A stretch of 64,000 bases of DNA, from positions 172,001 through 236,000 of the forward strand of contig CAJQUW010002201.1 of the NCBI GenBank assembly GCA_907163375.1, written 5' to 3'. Of the stretch, positions 12,801-24,884 are shown piece after piece. This stretch comes from Prostheceraeus crozeri (lineage: Eukaryota > Platyhelminthes > Polycladida > Euryleptidae). The position numbers and the translations under genes are program-made. A model generated the notes under the pieces. That model saw nothing but the letters and a program-made list of their open reading frames with translations. It ran no database searches and was not told where the DNA came from. Each line of letters opens with the position of its first letter. The first letter of the stretch is position 1.

Positions 12801-15185
12801 TCATCTCAGGCGTTGGCTCCTCAACGGGCATCAGGATAGCAGAACAAATGCAGGTCGAAAGATGTCGTCAGGTCGGAAGGCCACGACTGGGCGTGGCAAT
12901 AAGTGTGGAAGACTTGTTAAAGCATGGTTGGTTCCAGTAAAGCTCACATCCGCCAGACATGAATGAAGAACTACCAGACAATTGAAAAATGAGGATAAAC
13001 AAGTAGTTATTGATTCGAGGGAAATAATTGAACTCGAAATGGCTCGTAGGCCTACCTAGTCGAAAAAGAGTCATCACAAATTTGGAGGACAAGTTAAGTG
13101 GAAACAAGAGAAATCGTTGGAATAGAATATGGAACCTGCACTAAGACAGTTGAGATATCAAAAATATCAAAATGCATTACGAAGGTTGAACGACCTTCAA
13201 TACAGGACACGGAATAGTATTGAAATCTCAATCAACTTCTACGCATTCTGTTTTCTGTATCAAATTCATAAAATGAGATGCAAACAGTTGTATCTTCACT
13301 CTACAAAATCGATTTGAAACAAAAAGAGAATTATTAATCATCAAAGCTGAGTCATTCTCAACATCCATTTCATTTCAAAAGCCTTCTATCAAAATATCAC
13401 TGACAATTTGGTTTAGACACTCTTGATCAGATACTCAGAACCGCAGTGTTACAGTCTAGATTAGAAGTTCAAATTGCATAATAACTAATGTCACAACTGA
13501 ACAAAGGACATTCTTGACAGCGAAATTAATTCTAATGGTTCACCTCTTCCCCGAAAGCCAAATATTGAGAGTTTACGACAGCTTGAAGAGATTTGAGTTG
13601 AATTTAATATTCCTCATGCAAAAGTGTTTATTTATCCATTTTATGGGATAAAGCGAGACTTGAGATAGAAGATTCAATTTGTTAGAGTGAAGAATGATTT
13701 TCTAACTTCCCTTTCAGCTTAAACTTATCACAAGTTACTCACAAATTCACTTGAGGAAAAAATTGACAATGGCAACAAGAAAATTCGATGTGGAGCGTAG
13801 GAAGTTCACGACAGCAAATATTGTCATGAAAGAAATGTTCTAGTCCAGACTGCTCACAAACAAGTGACGTATCGACTCAGACTTAGTCTTCGTGCATGGA
13901 CAACGCTATCTCATCATGCTTAGTTAGATTTTCAATTGTAACGATGGTGCCAACAGCGACTGGTCGAATATTCGACCGCTACGAGATGGCATCGATCCCT
14001 AGACGCTCGGCCTATGTGGTATCAGGAAATGCGGTTATGTTCAACTTTCGCTGTTATTCACAATTATTATTATTACAAGAATTAAAATTTGTCGATTGAC
14101 GGGACTGCAATTGAAACCTTTCGTGAACTCTGCGCACGCCTTGCATACTGAAGTTTAATCGATACAAGTGACTTTACCACTAATATGAAAACTGTTTAAC
14201 GACGCTTCCAATTCCTATCTATATGTCCACGGCGTGACCCTTTCAAATGGAACAAAGATTTCTCATAAGTTCATTTTCAGCAGGAGTTCATGATATTGAG
14301 TTTCCTTAGTTTATGTAATGAATGGTGAGCTTTGTCCGAATCTTCTTCCTATTACGAAGACCACTCCCTGAGACCTTGTGACAGTTACAATGACTATACT
14401 TCCATCGAAATCATACTAATCAAAGAATTCCATGACCTCTACACTGCTGGGAGTTGAGCACACTGGGATCTCATCACGCCATCTCACTCCTGTACATTGT
14501 CATACTAGATAAAATAACGTCCAGGTCTCTACTCACAGTAGAAATTACTTAGGGAAGTCTCTATAGCGCACAAGAGGTTTCTTTGTCTGATAGCGTCTCA
14601 TTCTAACTCCCCAGATTTCATGAGAGCTCACTGTGCATCAGACAAGTTAATTCTAAACGATAATATTCTGACAACTTATCCGTCTACTAGGCAGATAGCA
14701 TCTACTCTGGCAATATCACGATGATAAATCGACGACAAAACGCGATGGCAACTTCAGAGCCGTCTCTTGACATGGAGAGAACTTATTCGATATCAATCAT
14801 TGTATTCACTCAAGCTTCCTCTACGATGGCTCACTGCATGAATCGGTGCGGCGAGGCTGCACTGTAATGGGCCGATTGATCATGCGGGGCGGAGTACGAA
14901 TCGCCTCTATCATCCAGGGTTTCGTCGACATCGAGGTTAGGGATCATGAGCATGTCACAATTGCTCACATTGCTCGGCCATCAAGTCAAATGCAATGTAA
15001 ACGAAAAACGTTGAAGCTAAGTGAGTTCTAAAGAATGAAAAGAAACAAGTGCTGTTCATTTGACATCTCAAACAAGTGTGGTCCTGGCGACAGAATAGTT
15101 ATATACTTTGTTTGTTCACCACTAAATCACCACCAATGCAGCATAGAAAGAGATACATGGAAGTGTGGCTGATCTTGGTCTCGGG
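12801..15185. other. No gene recognised
   Basis: A frame at 12838-12940 contains RCRQVGRPRLG and may be a LINE tail scrap (R-V-G-R-P-R-L is common there), but it is too short to call. Frames at 13896-14099 and 14846-15031 have no recognisable domain. Confidence 0.5.
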
Positions 15186-15189
15186 GGAA

Positions 15190-15292
15190 ACAATATTTCC
15201 CCATCATAAAAAATACTTTGATAATAAAGAAAATAAAAAAATTTGATAATGAAAAAAATACATCATAAAAAAATATTTTATAAAAAAACTTT
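15190..15292. repeat. A-rich low-complexity tract
   Basis: Imperfect repeats of words such as CATAAAAAAATA and GATAATGAAAAAAATA fill about 100 bp immediately before the GC-rich island. It could be a degraded poly-A or simple repeat. Confidence 0.6.
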
Positions 15293-15299
15293 GGACGCT

Positions 15300-16020
15300 G
15301 TGTGCGCCGGTCGTATCTTCAGGTAGCTCCCGTCCCCCAATTATATTAACTTATTTACTCAACAACATCGTTTCTCTCGATAACAAATTTTGTAACAAAT
15401 TTTATCATTCGAATCGGCCGCCGAGTGCTCTATGTTAACTCACTGCCTCTTCAAGTTCTTCTCTAGTGTTTTCTTCTAAATTGTAATGAGTCATTTTGAG
15501 TCATTCCAGATCTTTGTTTTTGTCTACCTTTGGGACTTTGTCTACCTTTGGGAATTCCTACTACGTATTCCTTCACACATTGAGTAACTCCGCCACAGTA
15601 CCTGCTGATTGCATACCTGCTGCTTGCACCTGGGGGCTGATCCCCTTTCCTAATCCCCCGTGTTTCCTGGCCGTGTTTCGCTATCAGCCCTTCAGGAAGT
15701 GATTCAGCCTTATCTCGCCTACATTCTGGATCAGTACGGCCTGTGGTGCTTAGTGTCCTTTGTGCCTTTGTCCCTCTCAACCTTCTTCACATTCAACTTG
15801 TTCCATTTGTTCCTGTGCTGTGTTCGGTCGCGCAGCAACGCGTCGGTGCGTCTCGCCAGCTCTCTCGGCTCTTCTCGCCCTCAGATCGCTCTTCCCCCAT
15901 CCCGCTTCGCGGTCCCCGCCCAGCTCGTGTAACTGTAAAAACCTTGGCCACCTCTTTTGCAACAATTCAGCTGGCAATTTCAGACTCGCGCGGGGACTGA
16001 CAATCAACATTAGTTTAAGT
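15300..16020. other. GC- and CpG-rich island, open frames on both strands
   Basis: This stretch is visibly richer in G, C and CpG than the rest of the window, most clearly around 15820-15930 with GGTCGCGCAGCAACGCG and CGCTTCGCGGTCCCCG. Because stops are scarce in such composition, long frames overlap on both strands and none can be preferred. A direct duplication of TTTGTCTACCTTTGGGA lies at about 15520-15552. It could be a promoter/CpG island, the leader of a mobile element, or a foreign-looking insertion. The decayed coding-like tract at 16.3-17.6 kb begins about 250 bp downstream. I find no matching second copy in the window. Confidence 0.4.
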
Positions 16021-16167
16021 CTTTACAAAAACTATACAAACACTCACAAACAAAACGGCTCAGACACGGAGAGACCGCCATCCCTTGAATGTGCTGCCTC
16101 TGAATGTGCCGATTGCGACCCCGTCACTATTATTTTCTTCTTATTACGGTGTTCGTTTTGGCATGCC

Positions 16168-16228
16168 ACCTTTATATATATATATTGCATACATGCTTAT
16201 GATTTTATTTATATATGTATATATAGTA
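16168..16228. repeat. TA-rich microsatellite
   Basis: Runs of alternating TA interrupted by short GC-containing words; ordinary simple-sequence DNA. Confidence 0.7.
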
Positions 16229-16289
16229 GTTCCTGTAATGTATAGACGTGAGCTTGGTAAAAAAAAATGATGAGAAATGGAAAATCAAT

Positions 16290-17560
16290 GGATCGAATGA
16301 GGAAAATGGACATGTAAAAGCTCCAGTGGTCTATCAAGAAACAAATTTATTTTTGTAAAGCACAAATCTTCTTCCTGAATTTTTTAAAGTCACTGATAAC
16401 AAAATTACAACGAGCAAACAAAATTGATGATACGGCATATTCTGTTGCTACTATAGAACAAATTGAAATTTATTCTCCAATGTAAAAGATAAGTTTGACA
16501 AATGTAAAAAGAAGCTTACGAAGGTCATAAATCAAGGAAAGCGACCTCTTCCAAGAGCCCCAAAAGTCATGCAGGTAAAGAATTTGTAAGAGAGATACAT
16601 GTCAAATTGACATTGGACATCAATTCTCCTAATCGCAAACATCATTACAAATCAAATTATGTAAAGACATGTTCTGCTTGTGCAATCGATAAATCATAAA
16701 GCTAAGTTGCAACAGATAAAAAATAAACTCTTGAAGACGTATGAAAAAATGGGAAAGAAGGACGAATTGAAGAGCTGAAAAGCGAATGCGGAGAACGAAA
16801 TTCAAAGGCTCTTAGGAAAATCACCATTGCAGAGGATCTACACATTTTGAATATCGAGAACATTCAATAAAATGATGATGAAAGGTAGATTAATGGTGCA
16901 TACGAATATGGGTCATCAAAAAAATAGTAGTATTCTTCCTATTACCTCAAAAACATTGAAGATCTGAAGGCCAAAAGCACAAATCCATTGTATTATCAAC
17001 GAAGACCAATTGCTTCAAGGCCAATCAATGTTTTCAAGAAATATATTTGAAAAACTCACGGTCGGACACTGTTATGAACGCTGTCATGAGCATAAAAGGA
17101 GCCGCTGGGTGTATCGAATTCAACGCTGAAGATAAGTGTAGGATGGTGCTAGGTAAGCAGCACGCTGCGCACAGCAGCAGGATCGATTCTTCGAAAGGCC
17201 GCAGCGAGAATGGAAAGAGTTTATGCAACACAGAAAAGAGAAGATCCAGAAGAATCCTTGGATAAAGGAAAAACCTGCTGCCGTTTGATTCCTTTGTCTA
17301 AAGATTCCTTTGTAAGCCCGATTGGAATATTTACTTGGTGCGACCGAATTATTGCGAAATTCCGTGATATATACTTTACGCCACGACTTGTTATATTCAT
17401 TGGAAATTTACAGCTTGCTGCGGGGTCAGAAAACACTTGTGAGATAGCGGACTTGTTTGATGTTGATTTTTTATATGACGATGACAATATGGAATATTAC
17501 AAGACGACGACATACGACTATTCTCCATTAATCGCAAAGTTAGCGATTTCAAAACATTGA
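16290..17560 (+). other. Decayed coding-like tract, unrecognised
   Basis: Protein-like pieces appear on the plus strand in shifting frames: KKLTKVINQGKRPLPRAPK near 16510, VREIHVKLTLDINSPNRK near 16590, EELKSECGERNSKALRKI and TIAEDLHILNIENIQ near 16775-16870, then longer open frames at 17047-17265 and 17210-17560. The lysine-rich, helical character is consistent through the first 600 bp, and frame changes plus stops separate the pieces. I do not recognise a family. It may be one decayed gene or transposon protein, perhaps joined to the GC-rich island upstream, or two unrelated things. Confidence 0.35.
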
Positions 17561-17599
17561 AATTTCTGCCAGACAACGCCACCTTGATTATCAACAGTT

Positions 17600-19830
17600 A
17601 TCACTTGCTCTGATCGCCTATTTGTCATGGTTATCACTTGCCCAGATCAAATGAAAGGCACAACAAAGGTGATCCTGTAGCTCAACCCATGTATGCTCTC
17701 GCTATTTTCCTGAAGCTATGGCTCGCATGTGGCAATAGGTTGACAATGTAGGCTGAATAGCCTTTGCTGAATCAATTGCAGGGGTGGCACTTTTGATTCA
17801 ATAAAAGAATGATTTACTTGATTTGAAAATTTTGGACCCTACATGGGTATTTTTGGTTTTTTTGATTTTTGTGTTTTTTTCAAAGTCGGCTACCTCTGGA
17901 ATTTGTTCTAAAGTTTTTCAAAATTTGAAATACAAAGTACGTCTTGAGGGTATAATTCTCTCTTTGCATGTGTCGGCAATAATAATTTCAAGCTTGAGTA
18001 TGTCACTTGTCTTTTGTACGAGCAATAATACAAATTAATTAAGAGTCTTTCGCCAAAGTTGCGAATTCATTTTCCTCATTATAATTTTCTGCATTCACAC
18101 GAGGTATCTCACACAAGTATACCTACTTTATGCGAACGATTTCCTTAATTCTCACCGACACAAGTTCACCTTTGGAATTTTATTTTTTCTGAATATCGTA
18201 TTCGACCATTCGCTCATCCGGCATTATTTACGGATATGAATGCAGTGATATTGAAAGGGCAGCTTTTTTTGCTTCACAGTGATATTTGAGGCCTTGGAAT
18301 CCACAAATTTACCAATCGATGCCAAGAGGAATACGGAAGCTTCAAGCGTAATCACAAAAGACAAACGAACTAAAAAGTGAAGTCTTCTCGATCTCAATTG
18401 GATAAGTGAAGTCCAAGAATGCGAAGTGAAGCGTAAATCACAGAAGAAATGACAACATGTACTATACAAGGAAATTAAGTGAAATCAAACATGTAATCAG
18501 TGATAAAATTACCTGCGAAAATCAAAGGCCGCCCAAATGAAATTGGAGCGTCAGTGCGAATTCATCAATGCCTCTGAAAGAACATGGGTTTTATTGGAAA
18601 AAAAATGCACGCTTTTTGGGATGTTCATTCGTATGGATTTACACATCCCCCACTTTCAAGATTGCCAATTTAACATGGTCTGGGGACTTAATTTTGACAG
18701 TAAACCCGCATTCTTCTGTAAAAAAGGACAACTATCTCATTGAGACCTAAAGAGAATCAGGGATTCACTGCTGGGTTTTAAGCATGAATACAAGTGCTCC
18801 AGGGTAAAGCCTTGCTTAACTCACTCTGTCAGGAGATTCATTCCCGAAAAAGCACTGATTAATTACCGATGAAGTCGTGTGACATAGCAGGCGGGTGAAG
18901 CTCGCGAGGGGCATAATGGCATGGTTCGACGTAAAACGAGCACTGTTATTACGCACGACTCACCTTGTTTGTGTTAGTCTACTGCTCATCCGGCAGCATA
19001 AATTTCGAACTTTGCGATCATACAACAAAAGAATATGCTTAGTAGATCAAGGCTTTTTTACTCCGTTGGTCTTTTATATACCGGTGGTTATGGCGAATGA
19101 ATGTCGCGCTCATCAAAAGAAATCATCGGGAAAAGAATCTGAAAAAAGGAATGTCGAGTACAGCAAGACATCAGTCTTAAAGGGACTAGACTGAGATTTC
19201 ATTCTGGTACGTCTTGTCTCCGCGAACTACGTGGATCTAGGTCATCTATTTCAACGTTATGCTTACGAGGGTTGATATCGAATTGTCTGACGGGAAGCGA
19301 CTCTATAGAGTTTGCCCCACAAACACACACATCGTGAACAAAACTCTACCAAAAAAATACAACTATAAAATATAATAAAAAACCCACCGCAAAAATTGAT
19401 TGTTAGGTGTTCTAATATTTTTGACTCTTAATTGGACTTTTTTTTAAGTATTTTAACTCAGTACTTATACTCTGATTGACTTTGCATATGCGAATTACTT
19501 AAATATATTTACTGAAACTCTTGTTGAAATAACTAATTATAAAAATTATAATATAAATCATAAAAAATTGCATAAAATAAATTTGACATGAATCATTATT
19601 TGAAGTCGGTTTCAGTTTTTTGCTGCCATTCAAGGATATAACAAATTTATTCAAGCTGCTGTACATCTGAAAATTGCTGTGGTGCTGAAATAGATCGAAA
19701 TTCAAGTAGAAATGGCTTATCTCGTCAACTGTAGAAAGGACCGTAACGGAACTGTTGAAATTCATGGAATATTAAACAGAAATTGATAATGTCAGAAAAA
19801 TACCGAAGATAGTGATTACTTAATGATATT
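17600..19830. other. No gene recognised
   Basis: AT-rich sequence. Open frames at 17823-18038, 18224-18469, 18537-18750 and 18895-19194 lack recognisable domains. A hydrophobic bias in some of them simply reflects T-rich DNA. Confidence 0.5.
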
Positions 19831-19833
19831 TAG

Positions 19834-19970
19834 AAGGTAGATCAGTTGGTTAATGAGCGCTCATCGGCACTAAGGTTCGAAGCATGCCCATCTCGGGAAG
19901 TACCAAAGCTCTCATCTAATCTGGTCAGAGCTGCCCAATCCCAAGCTTACTCGCATGGTTTTGCGTCTTT
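19834..19970 (+). mobile_element. tRNA-derived SINE, family A, degraded copy 3
   Basis: AAGGTAGATCAGTTGGT gives a box A, GGTTCGAAGCATGCC a box B about 45 bp later, and the SINE-A body word ATCTCGGGAAGTACC follows, then GCTGCCCAATCCC in the place of the family's GCTAGCCCTAACC. It ends near GCATGGTTTTGCG. It is more diverged and shorter than the 12.6-kb copy. Confidence 0.65.
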
Positions 19971-20559
19971 GGTAGTTTCGCGATATCTAAATACATCATA
20001 ATGCACAATCAAGTTCATTTTTGCTGAAGAGAATCGTTAAGAGCAATTTCGGTCCATTTTCTCAAGAAGCCAGAAGCAATAAGAAATCTGACAGCATGAG
20101 GATAAACATAAAAGCTTTCAAAAATGTAGGATACAACACTTGTTCCTTCTTACCAAAGCATAACATCATTAAAAATGATTACCGTACCGTTTCTACCGTT
20201 CTAAGTGAAAATGCAGTATAATGTCATATCCAGATTTCATCTTAGTCATTTTCAAAACTGCACGTATTTGAACTCTACGGAACTCTGTCAACCAAACTTA
20301 CCTACATGGAACAGTTACGTCACCGTTGATTGCAAACAAGTTTGTATGTACCACTAAAGAAAACACAGAAGGTTTTTAATCTAACTGAGTAAGGAAATTG
20401 ACAGTTTCAGGCAACAGTTGGCATAAATAAATATATCGTTCATGTTGAGTGCATCTAATAGTTTAGTTAATATACAATGAGGCCCAATTTATAATCAACT
20501 ATGTTACATCATCATAATACGCCAATTTGACATTTACACGTTTTGGACTATTTGATGGT

Positions 20560-20744
20560 TCAGCGTCGCTACTTCACCATGCTGGGAGCTTGAACGGTGC
20601 TGACATAGTCAGACTTTAGTCTGGAGCGTTGTGATCCTTTAGTCCGGATGCCCTTCCTGACGACTTCCAATGACAATTTCGGGGATCGACCTCTGGACCG
20701 AAAGATCGCTAGTCCAAGCACTTAACCACTATGCCACGCAGACC
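20560..20744 (-). mobile_element. tRNA-derived SINE, family B, copy 1
   Basis: Read on the minus strand the head is GGTCTGCGTGGCATAGTGG (box A-like), then TTAAGTGCTTGG and GGTCGATCCCC (box B-like). The body has GGAAGGGCATCCGGAC, then CACAACGCTCCAGAC and CTGACTATGTCAGC. The same string of words recurs near 33.8 kb and, weakly, 36.9 kb, all on the minus strand. Confidence 0.75.
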
Positions 20745-20759
20745 ACTCCGGACTATGTG

Positions 20760-21300
20760 AGCTCATGATGTCTTTGCCAATATTATTCATGGCGATGGCT
20801 GTGGGCCTCACCATGACCCGAGGATGAGCAATTGTCTCATTCTGTCAGCATTGTCTAAGACACAGAAGGGAAGAACTATCTACGAGTATAAAGCTTTACA
20901 GAAGTAAAACTATTACCTCAAAATTGAGCACTGTACAGGAAATTCAAAATTTAACCATGAAATTTATCATCCGATAATCATGATGGATATCGTTTAAGAA
21001 CTTAATCCATTCAGACTGTACAGTGAACACGACTCAAGTCTGTCGCTGGTTATGGTTTCTCTAAATACACTCCCATTTATCAAGTTATATTCTACACAAT
21101 TTGCGACTTCTTTTATGTAGGTAAGAAATAAAATTAAGCAAAATAGTAGCATAGTGAGATTCAAATTGCTTACATATATGGCTGGTTATCTTTCTGAAGC
21201 GCAATTTGAATATCCAAAACAGAAGGTCCGTTAAAAGAAAGCCACGAATGAACCAAACAAAGTTATGTAGGGTGAAGTTCATTTCGACTTAAGAGAATCG
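20760..21300. other. No gene recognised
   Basis: Spacer between a SINE and a MITE; nothing identifiable. Confidence 0.6.
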
Positions 21301-21847
21301 CTAACAGACATAAGCGTACGTGCAAAATTTTCTAGGGGGGGGGGGCTGAGTCCTTGACGCCCGAAAAATTGGCATTATCACGAAGATCTAGTTTCTACAC
21401 TTGCCCCAGAACTCCGCGAAAGTAAAATCGCGAGTGTGTAGTGCGTCAGTTCCAAATTGCTTCAATCGGCTGCTGTACCGGTTCTGCTGAATCTGCCGAC
21501 TCTGTCATCGCTACATACCTGACCGAATAAGCGAATGGCCAGTGGATAGCATTATTAGTAACCGACATGTGTGGCATTTATCGCCCGAATTTCGGATTCT
21601 TTTGGAATTCATTGGCACTCCTTCTGTCCCTCAATTATGACCGGTGGACTGCCCGGATTTCGGGCACATCGTCTCGCCTAATCGGAATAAAATCGTATTT
21701 TTGTTTGCTTTGACCATAAAACGCTATTTTTTAAGTTTATTCGCCGCTGCCAAAAATTTGGCTACTACCCGAATGTTTTTGCCCGAGTCCTTGTGAGGGA
21801 GGGCTGTAGCCCCACACCCCAACGGCCCGTACGCCTATGCTAACAGA
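21301..21847. mobile_element. MITE, 531 bp, with perfect 8-bp target duplication
   Basis: The direct repeat CTAACAGA occurs at 21301-21308 and 21840-21847. The enclosed element starts CATAAGCGTACGTGC and ends GCCCGTACGCCTATG, so the ends are inverted copies of CATARGCGTACG. Just inside both ends is a G-rich block (GGGGGCTGAG at left; its counterpart GGGGCTACAGCCC read from the right). A perfect 8-bp duplication with inverted ends fits hAT-type (or another 8-bp-TSD) transposition. No open frame of note lies inside, so the copy is non-autonomous. The intact duplication suggests a fairly young insertion. A G homopolymer lies at about 21334-21345. Confidence 0.85.
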
Positions 21848-21849
21848 GC

Positions 21850-22635
21850 AATTTCGATTGTTTCGCAAAACTAGAAAATGATAAAATCTCCAGTTCTGAT
21901 ACTTCGCACTTACATTTGAGCAAGTTCCATGTTGTGCTACTCTTAATGAATCAAATTGATAATGAAGTTTCTACACCAATTACTTAGATAAACCAGATAT
22001 GATTCATTTAGAAGGAGGACAAAGCAGAAATCGGGCAATTTCCGGCGAATAAACTCCTCTGATTCTCTTATTAATGAGACAATTTCAATAAACAAGACAG
22101 GCTCTAAACTCTGACTGGCTCTTCCATCAGTCTGAGATAATACATCGGTAGAATATTTCACGAATCGCCAGCCAGTTTTTCTATTCGATATTTTCTTCAC
22201 TTGATCAACTTAGTTTCAGGCTAAATTTGTCATGATGACGAGGAAAGACGTAAAACATTGTGCGAGAAGATTTCCTAAGTAAACAAGCAGATATTGGATA
22301 ACTTTCGATGTTCTCACAAGGGAAAGACCATAGTTTTAGAATAATCAAAAAGACAGTTTGCTTGCGCTCCAGTTAGTAGACACCACCTAACGATCATAAT
22401 ATTCACGTCAATACAAACATGCAACACGCTCCCCATAAAGGCGAGGAGTCATGCTGTTAACTAATCATGTACAACCAGATGAGGTCATTCCTTCTTGTAC
22501 AACATTCAATCTTAACACAAATAATTAACTCTCAAATAAGTCATCTATATGCAGACCTTGTAGCATCTCCCGGATTCATTAACATCGACGAAATTGAAAC
22601 ATCACAACCCCACTATCACCCAATTGCAATTAGCT
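21850..22635. other. No gene recognised
   Basis: A 105-codon plus-strand frame at 22467-22784 runs into the GC-richer tract. It has no family motif, no signal peptide and no clear splice sites. Confidence 0.5.
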
Positions 22636-22639
22636 TGTC

Positions 22640-23340
22640 TGACAAGTTAAAAGTAGATGAGCTCGTCCATGGCTCGTCGATCCCATGTCCTAAGTTGGCG
22701 CCGTCAGTGACTCATTCACCGTTAGCACAAAGCAAATATCCCACCACGTGGCGAACGTGTACGTTTGAGACATTGACTACATGAAAGTCATTCCACAAGT
22801 ACTCACCAAAACAAGCAGGACATGATTACCACGACGAATAATTCCACAAAAAAAGTCGATGATAAAGAATTAATTTTACGAAGAGAGTCCGACACGATGA
22901 GACTGTCACATCACATGGCGCGTTCGTCAACTCACAATAACAGAAACACAGGGAAGAGGAACTAGCGAGTTCTAACGGCGCGAGAAGACAGGGTAGGGAG
23001 AAAATGCTATCATTTCGCCATAAATCCAACCGACTGCTGCTTCGCCCCGTGCGGCGGTGGCGTTAGCAAAGTAGAAAGAGCCAACAAGGAGGCTGGCGAG
23101 GCAGCAGAAGGAAGCAAAGGAGAAGCAGGAACGGGGAAACTTCTCGGAAGGGAATTCCACGCTCTCGCTGCTATTGATTCCCCAACAGCCTTACTAAATC
23201 CAAAATCTCACTCCCTCTCCGCGCCTCGTCCTAAAAGCACTAGAACCCTCTTTCTACGAGGTCGTCCGGTTGTACACGCTCGAAGGCGAACTAGTGATGG
23301 GACGAGGTGTGTGAAGGTTAAGAGACAGCTGGACACAAGT
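22640..23340. other. GC-richer tract, possible promoter or first-exon region
   Basis: Composition rises relative to both flanks, with CpG words such as GTGCGGCGGTGGCGTTAG and GGAGGCTGGCGAGGCAGC. A minus-strand frame (22972-23160) inside it starts with a plausible secretion signal. No TATA-like or other firm promoter element can be assigned by eye. It could mark a host gene start whose remaining exons lie outside, or simply be a GC-rich repeat. Confidence 0.3.
22972..23160 (-). CDS. Candidate small secreted-protein first exon (unrecognised)
   Basis: The 62-codon frame starts MEFPSEKFPRSCFSFASFCC, followed by a hydrophobic stretch LASLLVGSFYF and ANATAARGEA, which resembles a eukaryotic signal peptide with a small-residue cleavage region. 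The rest of the frame is short and ends at a stop before a GTGAGT word (about 22932, minus strand) that could be a splice donor only if the transcript were read in another way. There is no domain match that I know. Chance occurrence in GC-richer DNA is quite possible. Confidence 0.2.
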   Translation of the reverse strand: MEFPSEKFPRSCFSFASFCCLASLLVGSFYFANATAARGEAAVGWIYGEMIAFSPYPVFSRR

Positions 23341-23344
23341 GACG

Positions 23345-24600
23345 ACCACTGGCAACCGACAATGGCCTGACATTCGTTCTACCTGCTGAGAAGCGGATAA
23401 GACTGAAAGACGGTTGGTAATTGGATCAATTAAGTTGAGGCACCAATTTCCCTCGAGTCTGGTTCATAACGGAAATGATAGAAGGATTGTGAGAATGGCA
23501 GGAGTGGGAGAGATATCCCAGAACGCGATCATTGCTAATGTGTGGTCGGTCACACAGGGAACCTGATAGAAAAGCAAACACAATTCTGAGATACTTTCCA
23601 CTCCGACGCAGGACAGAAGGGAATATAAATTCCAAGTTTTGAACTTATGTCTGATCGTTGATTAGGTCAATAACAAGAATCGAGTAATTTGATGAGAATG
23701 AGAGCTCTAGTGATCACTACTTCTGACAGTAGATACCAAACCAATTAGAGCATCAATTACTGTCGATGAATTTCCGCATCAAGTCTTAATCAGAAATCCA
23801 TTTAGAAGGAGAAAATGCCATTAGCGAGGAAAAGACAACAATTAGAATTTAAGGAAGCTCGGTCGTTGAAAACATTATACAGTTTCAATCAATTACCTTG
23901 AACTGGAGTGCGAGATAATGAGAGGTAATTTAGAGCGAGTTCCTACGAGTAACTAAAGTGACTGTTGAAATGACATATTTTCATATCATTGACTGAATTC
24001 ACTTCAAATTCATCAAAATTCAATATCTGCACCGATTTAACATCCAACTATTTGTTCCTATGTCATTAGCTGTCTTTATCGAACGCAACAGCCAGTTAGA
24101 GCAAAAATATTGAACGGATCGGCGAGATGCTGTATCAGGTTACGCAGCCAAGTCGAATAGCAGCTACGGCTATAATGATGAGTTGCTGCTACTGGCATCG
24201 ACCACTGCTAGAAAGTGCCAGCGGGCTCATTTTCTTGAAAAGATATCTTTGTCCATCCGATATTAGTCGAATTTATAATTTATTATTATATTGTCCATGA
24301 CAAAGATGTTGATATTATCTCTACACTACTAAATTTGCAATATATTACTAGGAATGTGCTGCAGGCCCTGCGTCTTAGTACAAGTCATCTATTGATTGAG
24401 TTATATCCGCACCCGCATGAGCGCAATTGACACACAGTAATGTTAAGTGAATGACTAGGCCTGTATCTCGCCAAAAAATGTTCTGTTTCACGTTTTGTGA
24501 TGTACAATACAGTTATGTTGAGAAGCTTTCCATAGAGACATCCTTGTCACATGCTGTATTACAGGATGCATTTATATTTAACAATAGCCACGTTCAAACC
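23345..24600. other. No gene recognised
   Basis: No motif, repeat end or convincing open frame. Confidence 0.55.
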
Positions 24601-24604
24601 GTTC

Positions 24605-24880
24605 ATCCACCAAAGGTACAAACCCATACTAGCAAGCTATGGATCAGTCAGCCTTCTCACACTCACAACTGTAAACGGGTTTGAGTCAGTAACCTTTAGT
24701 ACTCATTCTGCACTGAGTTCTGCACCTCAGTGCCGAAGCGAGGCATTTCAAACTGAGTTAGCCTTCCAGTACTTGCGTCTCTCGCCCGGTTAGGGCTAGA
24801 AGCCTCCAGTGAGAGAGATAGAACCTCCCGAGGCGGACAGACTCGCACTTCCGCGTCGAAAGGAAGCCTTCAATTCTCCA
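24605..24880 (-). mobile_element. tRNA-derived SINE, family A, copy 2 with internal insertion
   Basis: On the minus strand it shows GCGAGTCTGTCCGCC, CTCGGGAGGTTC, TCTAGCCCTAACCGGGCG and, further on, TAGCTTGCTAGTATGG, in the same order as the 12.6-kb copy. Between AAGTACTGGAAGGCT and GTGAGAAGGCTGAC there are about 100 extra bases containing a hairpin (CACTGAG and CTCAGTG arms near 24715-24735). The repeated GAAGGCT on both sides suggests a duplication or small insertion inside the SINE. The tRNA-like head beyond box B (toward 24900) is degraded. Confidence 0.65.
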
Positions 24881-24884
24881 ACGC

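Noticed and set aside
12838-12940. Possible LINE tail (RCRQVGRPRLG)
   Set aside because: Too short, and the flanking codons do not continue the expected pattern.
15463-16270. Seven overlapping open frames on both strands
   Set aside because: Stop codons are rare in the GC-rich island; no frame shows a motif or is favoured over the others.
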